Origin: Aphrophora alni
Taxonomy: Eukaryota; Arthropoda; Insecta; Hemiptera; Aphrophoridae
Reading direction: 5' to 3'
Length of the DNA stretch: 64,000 nucleotides
Assembly: GCA_963513935.1 (NCBI GenBank)
Contig: OY740768.1
Coordinates: forward strand, 13,747,993-13,811,992
A program made the translations under genes and the position numbers. Below, piece after piece: positions 56,540-64,000 of this stretch (its first letter is position 1; each line of letters starts with the position of its first letter). The notes under the pieces were generated by a model that worked only from the letters and a program-made list of their open reading frames with translations, was not told the origin of the DNA and searched no databases.

Positions 56540-57665
56540 TTGTTTTGTAAAAAAATAAACTGTTTAGTAAGTACCGGGCTGAAAGTCTGTCTCGTTAACC
56601 AGAAGACTTATATTCCAAATCGTAAATTTTGGACTGTGTAATTATAAGCCCATTTGCACTGATTTTAATAGTGTTACAATTCGAGTGTTTTGGTTATTTA
56701 AAATGAAAAGAAATGGATTTTTTTTTTAAGTTCAAAAACTATTGTGTGAATAATTCCTACATCCCAAATAATTTATTTTGTGTAGATTTGAAATCAGCAT
56801 CCAACGATCAGTAAATCGAACGAAAAACCAAATCGTTATTAATACAAAATACTAAATTAAAAAAGATATCTGTATACATTTTTTCGTTGTGTTTCTCTCT
56901 CAGCTGTTTCGCCTATCAATGCGGCATTATCAGGTGAAAACTATAGAAAATTATACAAGATACACTAACACAATCACTGGATACTTAATTTGGCTTCTGT
57001 TCGACACGTCAAGTTATTACAATTTAATTGATAATGATCCATCCTTCTTGTTTTGTTCTTGCTTTGAAGCAAGTTGGGCGGGAACTGCTTAAGCTGTTAG
57101 TAGACGAAATTTTAATCAAATTTAATGTGTAAATTATTCCATGATTTTTTTAAAAAAATGGACCCAATATTTAATAATGGGTTTGCAAATGTTATTTCTT
57201 TATCTAGGTCTGTAGTCTGTGTTAATGTTTTTGTCGAAATCTGAAATCATGGTTAAAAGATTGCACTTACTTTCTCACAAACTGAAAATAATAATCGTCG
57301 CCATGTTACAAAAAAAGTGAGCTAACATTTCTTTCTAATCGAGACAAGTTGTTACAGGTGCAGAAAGATATTTCGTCAATTGTTTTATAATATTTAAATA
57401 GAGCTTAAAATAGTTTCACTTATTACATAATTTCGTCTTCTTAACCGTAAATCATAATAAAATTTAATTTTTAATGCTATGGTTCATTTTCGTTATTTAC
57501 CAGTGTTACATTATCCATTTTTTGTTTTTAATTTACGATTTTATGCTCGGGATCGGATCATTTCCTATTTAACAAAATGTGAACAGTGCTATTTGGAAGA
57601 ATTTGGTCTTTAATTTGTTTAAAGATCCAAACTACTCCATGATCGTTTAAAGGGAATTAACTTAT
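56540..57665. other. No gene seen
   Basis: AT-rich. If the two candidate exons are real, this is intron. Confidence 0.35.
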
Positions 57666-57671
57666 AATATC

Positions 57672-58440
57672 AGATAGAATAAAACTCGAACATAAGAACT
57701 CACAAAAATTACGTTTACTTCATCAAACGTGTTTCAATTTATTAAACGACTTTGTAGCTGAAACGCGTTTGATTAAGTAAACATAAATTTTGTGAGTTCT
57801 TGTGTTCGAGTTTTATTCTATCTAATATTATCTCACAAGTCAAGCTCAATATTTATTTATAACCTGTAATATATTCATTGAATAAACAATCCATAGAGGT
57901 TTGATCAGTTATAGTTATAGTTTGATTGGTGTACCTCGTGTATCAATAAACGACTTTGTAGTTGAAACGCGTTTGATTAAGTAAACATAATTTTTGTGAG
58001 TTATTGTGTTCGAGTTTTATTCTATCTAATATTATCTTACAAGTCAAGCTCAATATTTATTTATAACCTGTAATATATTCATTGAATAAACAATCCATAG
58101 AGGTTTGATCAGTTATAGTTATAGTTTGATTGGTGTACCTCGTGTATCAATAAACGACTTTGTAGTTGAAACGCGTTTGATTAAGTAAACATAATTTTTG
58201 TGAGTTCTTGTGTTCGAGTTTTATTCTATCTAATATTATCTCACAAGTCAAGCTCAATATTTATTTATAACCTGTAATATATTCATTGAATAAACAATCC
58301 AAGAGGTTTGATCAGTTATAGTTTGATTGGTGTAGCTCGTGTATCACTGAAGAAGACGACCTTGTCGTTGAAACGCGTCTGATACTTAGGCGTATTTTTT
58401 GTGAGAATTGTGTTCTGTGTGTTTGTTATACCAAGAGGTT
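57672..58440. repeat. Array 3: inverted partial copy plus about 3.5 direct copies, 204-bp unit
   Basis: AAACGACTTTGTAG starts recur at 57744, 57948 and 58152, with a variant at 58354. Each unit contains GTTGAAACGCGTTTGATTAA, TTGTGAGTT, GTTCGAGTTTTATTCTATCT and a long AT-rich part. The left flank (57672-57740) is the reverse complement of the 57757-57825 part of the unit. The last copy has the fullest motif, CTGAAGAAGACGACCTTGTC then GTTGAAACGCGTC (58347-58379). Confidence 0.93.
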
Positions 58441-58539
58441 CCCAGAGGCTACAGGTTATATTTGAGCAAGATTTTCAGTTTTAGTTACCCAGTTTGGTGA
58501 TCGTTAAAAATGTAAACCTCCGTTTTTTGTGATTAATTT

Positions 58540-59700
58540 TCACCCGTTCATGAGTTCAGGAAACCGAAAAACGGATTTTCGACATGCCTTCCGTTCGTTG
58601 TGGTCTGTATAAGCACGGTATCGCCCACAAGTATTAAGATACGAACATGAAATTGGATATACAGGGTGTCTTGCAACCATATGAACAAACTTTGTCACGT
58701 TATTCAGCATGTCAAAAGAAAACAAAAATGTAATATAACATGTGTCCTATCTCATTCCGTTTTCGGTCTATCTATCTGTATGTGTGTGTGTGTGTTTTTT
58801 TTAAACACATAAATAAATTATACATTATTTTATTTGTCTTAAAATTGTCTAACTTTTTGTGCCATAACATTTTTTGATAAAATTTGTAGTTTATTAAATA
58901 TTTAACTTTGAATATTTTGAACTGCCGCCATCTTGAAACGGAAAGTTGTATGACAACGAAATTTTATTGGCATTTATAAACTACATACAGTAACAATCAT
59001 ACCAAGTATCATGATTTTCCCTCGAATAGTTTCAAAGATATTAAGGTTTAAAAAAAAAACACATACTGACAGATAGACCGAAAACGGAATGAGATAGGAC
59101 ACATGTTATATTACATTTTTTGTTTCTTTTGACATGCTGAATAACGTGACAAAGTTTGTTCATATGGTTGCAAGACACCCTGTATAGAACCTTACTGAGT
59201 TTAACAAAAAATTCCAATTGGAAATGTCAAAACGGTGGCAATTTTAATCAGTTTTTTGTTCATATATCGTGTCTGATTCAACTTATAACACACTAAATTT
59301 GTTAAGCAGATTTCAATTCTGTATGTAATGGTGCCAAGTCCACCTTTTTATATTTACAAATAGCGAAGTTGTCAAAAATGTAATTTCGGACCCCAATCTC
59401 CAAAACATGTGATATTAGTCTAGTTATGAAGGACGCGTTACCAACATAAGCTTAGTGAGTGGAGGGTTCCTTCATATATTTTATAGCTTCGAGGTCCGAG
59501 ATACTGATACGAGCGAAAGGAGTGATATTTTAATATAGGCTCGTTAATGTTTACCTGGCGTTGAGAAAATAGTGATATACACAATTAGGTGGTAAACATC
59601 TGTATAACAGCTCTTTTAAAGAAGCTTATCCTATTAGATGAGACGTTTTTAATAGTGCAATACAATTTAACATTACCTAATAGGCTTTAGAAACCAATTT
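58540..59700 (+). repeat. Unnamed roughly 1-kb repeat family, copy B, split by a foldback element
   Basis: The left part 58540-58659 and right part 59185-59700 match copy A: GATTTTCGACATGCCTTCCG, AAATGTCAAAACGGTGGCAA, ACAAATAGCGAAGTTGTC, AAGCTTAGTGAGTGGAGG, GAGCGAAAGGAGTG and CAATTTAACATTACCTAATA. Confidence 0.65.
58660..59184. mobile_element. Foldback (snapback) MITE, 525 bp, TA target
   Basis: The termini TACAGGGTGTCTTGCAACCA are inverted and nearly perfect over about 135 bp (to the GACCGAAAACGGAATGAGAT block), with TA on each side (58658-58659 and 59185-59186). The interior of about 250 bp is AT-rich and includes a TG microsatellite. The high arm identity suggests fairly recent insertion. 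Confidence 0.93.
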
Positions 59701-59759
59701 TGAACATTACTTTTAGTGAATCTGTTTATATTATATTGTATATTAGAGATTGGCAAGTA

Positions 59760-60835
59760 CTATAATGTGAACTATCAACCTGTTTATATTATAACTATAA
59801 TTGCATCCAAATTTTTAATTATTATATTTTTATTTATAAATCTCGAACTTATCTGACAAAAAATATGCCACAAATTTGATGAAAACCGGTCCATTTTGTA
59901 TTGAGGGGATTCCACCAACGATAGACGACTATGATTTGTGTTTTATCATAATTACATATCAAGCATGACTAATTAAAAAACAGAAAGAAACATTGTTCTT
60001 TATCTTTTCGATATAAAATCGTGAGGTAATCTCTGTCGTCATAGTTCGGCTGTTTCCGCCGCTTGTCGTGTTCATATGACCAAGCGATAAGCTTAGAATA
60101 AAACAATAGGCTTTTAATCAATTCATAAGTTTCAATGATTTAATTATTAGTGGAGAGACGATATAAGAAGTTGGACCTTCTGATTGAAAAGAGAATAATT
60201 AACAAAATACTGTTATTCTGTTCGGTTATGTTATTCCGATAATATGGGATGAACCAAAAAAAATGTATTTGTACTGTGTCACTTCTAAAATGTTACAATA
60301 GCTAACTTTTGAATAATAAATATGATAGAGTACTTTAAATAGGGGAACATTCCTTTCTTTTCAATGAAGTTTAAAAATCCATTTTGTAAAATGTTAAAAA
60401 TGATCGTCATTTTCTAAAATGGCGGCCAACTTTGAAATTTGTTAAGGAACACTCTGTATTTTATGGGGGTTTTCCAGGTATAGAACAATATTTTAGGACT
60501 GTTTTATTCTTCGGTATGTTTTATTAATCTTTAGCCGTTTAGGAAGTACAGCCACGTGGTACAAATAAGTTTTAATGGGGAACTCCCCTTATTTTTTTAA
60601 AGCTCTAAAATGACATAGAAATCAATTTTGAAAAAAGTGTAAATTTCATTAAAAATAGGGATTTAATTTTTTTAAATTGGTAACCTCTAATTTTTATAAC
60701 GGGAAGTTATTCTTTCGTCAAATTTTAGACTTTTTTTAAATTGGCACTTTCCCAAAATTCCAAATAATAACAAAGCTGGAAAACATCTGCTATATTTGTT
60801 TATTAGTTTTATGTCCATTTAAAATGTATTCATTT
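59760..60835. other. Intergenic, no gene seen
   Basis: Contains AAATGGCGGCCAACTTTG and CACTCTGTATTTT near 60415-60460, which look like the right end of a TACAGAGTG-type MITE. No left end was found. Confidence 0.35.
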
Positions 60836-60844
60836 AAGATTTCC

Positions 60845-60985
60845 AACTTACTCCTTGTGGGCCGTTCCCTTGGAAAGGTAGCAGTCCACTGAATACGTAT
60901 TAAAATAGGTTTTGGTGTCCTTTAACAACGTGCAAAGCTTTGTAGCTACAAATATTAAGCCGTACCGGGACTTATTTAACAAGCG
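60845..60985. repeat. Single arm related to the foldback element at 30996-31773
   Basis: Has CTTGTGGGCCGTTCCC, AACGTGCAAAGCTTTGTAG and AATATTAAGCCGTACCGGGA, which correspond in order to CTGTGGGCCGTCCCCC, CTGTGCAAAG and AATATTAAGCCGTACCCAGA of the right arm. Confidence 0.5.
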
Positions 60986-60999
60986 GTATTTTGTAGTCC

Positions 61000-62690
61000 A
61001 ACGTTAATGAAATAGCGGCTGTATTGCTCAAGTATTCCCGGTAATCTCCTCAGGTAGGCTTTGAACAAGTCCTAGTTTTGGGGTTTTGGTGTTTCAAAGG
61101 TTGTGGGTAACTCATTTTTTATAGTTTGTATGGTCGTGTGATACCACATTCGTCTCAAGTCTTATGGAACCATTTTAGACGGCGTATTACGTCCCATTTG
61201 AAATTATTGACTTGTAAATACGTTCATCTTCTTGTAAAAATGGGCCTCACTACAAACAAAATTGCCTCAAATCGTATTTTGCTATCTTAATTAATAACAA
61301 GGTAAAGGTAATTTTGATTTTTAGTAACATTTTCCATAATTTGTGGAGTGCAATTTTCTTTTCAGTCGCTCAGTATAATACACTCAAGATGTATTTTAAG
61401 GGTCGTGATCAGTGCTCATTTGATGGGTTTTGATTTTAAATTTTTCATAATCGTGGCTACAATACCTAATTTTCAAAGGAAAATTGTTAAATTTGCACAA
61501 CATGAGTTTTGAACAAATAGTACAGTGAAGGGCTCCAAGTTGTACAATAAAATATATTTTATATACATTAAAGGTTGGTCAGACCGGTCTTTGCTGACCT
61601 AGTGCAACTTAGAAACATCCTACGAACTTCTGACCCGTATTTGTCTGGTTTATCTGCTACATTCAAAACCTCTATATTCTGCTCTAGAAGCTATCCAGAG
61701 TCAAATATCACTTCTACGAAATCTGATTTTTACTTTTATACATACGCAACGTGTAAAAAATCAATGTTGAGTTTTTGGGGGATATTTCTGTTTTGAAGTT
61801 CTCCGAAATCAAACAAGAAGTTTTCAGAATGATTTCCTATTTTAAAGTAGACCAATATTAAATTTGTAGATTATCGCATTTGTGAACATACTTTATCTAC
61901 ATCTCGAAGCTTTAAACAACAAAATATGAAATCGGTTTTAAGCAAATTTCGATAAAATATACCTTCTGAGGACCCAAACAACGTGTTTTTCTCCGTCACT
62001 CAAAAAATGCTAGTTTGTACGTTATCGGTAAAACAAAGTGTAAATTGGTCACGGAGCTTATAAAAGGCGTAATTTTTCAAAATAGGCTCAACCGATATAT
62101 TCTGGTAAAATGTGACGATTAATGATCCAAATCACTGTGCAAAATATCAATTAAAAAAAAAATACCTTTCAGGAATTATTACGAAAAAACTAGAGTAAAC
62201 TTGGTTTTGAAATTTAAAAATCAATTTAAAATTGGGACGAGACAACGCAAACGAGAAGCTAAGCTAGCTTAGGCTTTATTTAGTGTGTACATTCATTACA
62301 ATTAACCATTATGTAAATATAAATTGAAGAAGTGTAATTGTATTACATATGTATTGGGTTAGTGGAATGTTTTTCGCTGTTTATTTAGTTTTCTTTAAGG
62401 AGTCTTATAGCGTTTTGATTGTAAAAAGTTTGGAGTCAAAATATTTTCGTTTTGGAACCTCTTCTTTGGATAATTCATTCAATTGATGAAAAATGTAGTT
62501 TGCACTATAAATTAGACTAATTTGTATTGATCTTTTCTTAATTTTATAGAATTTGTATCGCAACACTTGTAAATGTTAAATCTACACGAAATTAGGGACA
62601 TTGTAATGTACAGTATACGAGTATAAAAATTATTCAAACTGTTTTGTTTTTAAATATGACAGATAATAATAACCTGCTTAAAATATTGCA
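61000..62690. other. No gene seen
   Basis: AT-rich. The 73-codon frame at 61575-61796 has no recognisable motif or splice context. Confidence 0.35.
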
Positions 62691-62691
62691 G

Positions 62692-62895
62692 GTATAAAGA
62701 TGTTCAGTGTTTCATGAAGATCAGCTGATTGGACAGGACGCCATGTTTTCTCAGCAATGTTACTCAACATCGTACTGTTGGTGCTCGCCCTCCTGGCCTG
62801 TTATGGTCAGAGAACTGCCCGGTTAAGAGCTGGGAATGATACCGAAGTAGATAATAACATCGCTTACGACCCGTCTAAAGATGTTTTGAAATATG
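62692..62895 (+). CDS. Candidate 5' coding exon of a secreted or membrane protein
   Basis: An exon with acceptor AATATTGCAG|GTATAAAG and donor AATATG|GTAAGTGC. Coding begins at ATG 62757 (G at -3) and gives MLLNIVLLVLALLACYGQRT, a clear signal peptide, then a charged part ending NNIAYDPSKDVLKYG at the donor, phase 1. I do not recognise the family. Short signal-peptide exons of this kind are common at the start of insect genes for secreted proteins. A second, out-of-frame ATG lies at 62743. The remaining exons would be beyond 64000, since I see no matching exon in the last kilobase. The 5' UTR may continue in the candidate exon ending at 56528. Confidence 0.5.
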
Positions 62896-62953
62896 GTAAG
62901 TGCTATGGTCAATTCACACTAATGTTTTCCCTGTGGCACGCAACATAACGCGC

Positions 62954-63049
62954 AATGTCATCCACAGCCCATGTTACACGTTGTCACCATTGTTTACATG
63001 ACGTACAATGTCACCCACAGCCCATGTTACACGTTGTCACTATTGTTTA
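62954..63049. repeat. 53-bp tandem duplication
   Basis: AATGTCATCCACAGCCCATG and TTACACGTTGTCAC recur 53 bases later with two or three changes, just after the candidate exon's donor. Confidence 0.9.
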
Positions 63050-63059
63050 TAATACAAGA

Positions 63060-63690
63060 GGAATAATCTGATTTTTTTCTCCCTTGTAAGGCTAAAAATC
63101 CTGTGCTTGTCACAGTGGAGTTAAACTAAACTATATTGTATTTTATTGAAACAAAAAAACTATATGGTATTAGGATTTTCGAAGACCAGATTAAAGATAT
63201 TCACACAAAATTAATATCATTCTGGTATTATCGAATCAAATTAAGATTATTTTTATTCAATAATCTAAATGATATTTTCCAAACGTAATTGGACAGTTTT
63301 TAATATTGCATAATTCTCTGTGACGAGTTAAGCTCGGTGATTAAACACGAAAGACAGAAACTGCAATATAAAATTATTCGCCCACGATATAAAACCGTCC
63401 AGATGTATAAATGGACAGGTTTCATCTGAGCTGTGAGCTGCGCGTGGAGGGGAGATACAAGTTTTTAGTTCGAGGCCGCGTGGGGACAGAAGCATTGTAG
63501 GGGAAACAGTCAGCGCCGCCTACTGTCCACGATCCAGCTGTCTTGCAGACATCGTTGTTAGTTTTAGTTGCATGGTTCTTGGATTCCAAGTCACTTTGAA
63601 TAATATTATATAGGATAATATGTTAATAATATATTAAATATTACCTTTTAATGTTCCGTCTTGTGACTTTTTTGGTCGTTCGAATGTTAC
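63060..63690. other. No gene seen
   Basis: A GC-richer patch at 63420-63560 lacks an open frame. It is probably intron or intergenic DNA. Confidence 0.3.
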
Positions 63691-63723
63691 GACGCGTTTC
63701 GGGACCGCAATCCCATTGTCAAG
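63691..63723 (-). other. Solo CTTGACA-stem-GAAAC motif
   Basis: On the minus strand: CTTGACAATGGGATTGCGGT followed by CCCGAAACGCGTC. A GGGA/TCCC stem is flanked by a TGA-containing block and GAAACG. Same layout as 21078, 45709 and 58347. Confidence 0.4.
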
Positions 63724-64000
63724 TACACTTACACAAACACAATGAAACAAATAACACGTTTAAAAAACACACAAAAACACCACAGTTACAACACTTTTAA
63801 AAAACTTAATTGTGCTGGACAATTTCATCGTGTAGGTCGTATTGTGGTCCATGGTACACTGTCGTAAACTGTCTAACGAAATATATTACTGTAGTTAGAG
63901 AACCGGTTTAAAATAGCCTAGGGCTGTGTCATATAAACACCGGTCTCGACGTCTACCGGTCTCTAGGTAGCCTACCGGTCTCTAGGTAGTCTCTACGTCT

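Overview
The window looks like AT-rich nuclear DNA from an arthropod, most likely an insect. The coding sequence is split by spliceosomal introns, and the rest is dominated by transposon debris: mariner, Tigger/pogo, piggyBac-like, hAT-like, IS630-like, Helitron, RTE- and Jockey/I-type LINEs, an LTR retrotransposon derivative and a SINE family. The UGT sequences are of the insect membrane-bound type. A hemipteran is plausible, but that is an impression and not proven here. No prokaryotic-style operon, CRISPR array, rRNA or canonical tRNA gene was seen.

The functional core is a head-to-head pair of paralogous UDP-glycosyltransferase (UGT) genes. UGT-A lies on the minus strand (exons between 17490 and 7916). 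UGT-B lies on the plus strand (exons between 41068 and 52516). Both can be reconstructed as complete genes of about 520 codons with the same five main exons, identical lengths for the three middle exons, and the same intron phases. Both encode a signal peptide, a catalytic-type His, the UGT donor-binding signature, one C-terminal membrane helix and a dilysine ER-retention tail. In UGT-B the hydrophobic signal exon has no ATG of its own; an ATG followed directly by GTGAGT at 41068 supplies a start in the correct phase. The last exons of the two genes are nearly identical at the nucleotide level, whereas exons 1-2 have diverged, which suggests gene conversion.

Layout: 1-7900 is AT-rich DNA with a SINE copy and an internally deleted piggyBac-like element. 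7916-17490 is UGT-A, with a dead Tigger in intron 4 and a dead mariner in intron 3. 17500-41000 is a repeat-rich spacer holding LINE RNase H and RT fragments, an LTR-retrotransposon derivative, a Helitron 3' end, two hAT-like elements, a foldback element, a tyrosine-recombinase-like fragment and a minisatellite. 41068-52516 is UGT-B, with LINE, IS630-like and tandem-array insertions in its first two introns. 52520-64000 is repeat-rich again and ends with what looks like the 5' part of another plus-strand gene, a signal-peptide exon at 62757-62895.

Noteworthy repeat structure: (i) three arrays made of tandem copies plus an inverted partial copy, sharing a CTGAAGA-stem-GAAAC motif also found singly at two more loci, reminiscent of Penelope-like element tails; (ii) six same-strand copies of a roughly 200-bp SINE-like repeat; (iii) four copies of an unnamed repeat of about 1 kb, three of them split by a different DNA transposon. 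Protein homologies and family names come from motif recognition, with no database search.
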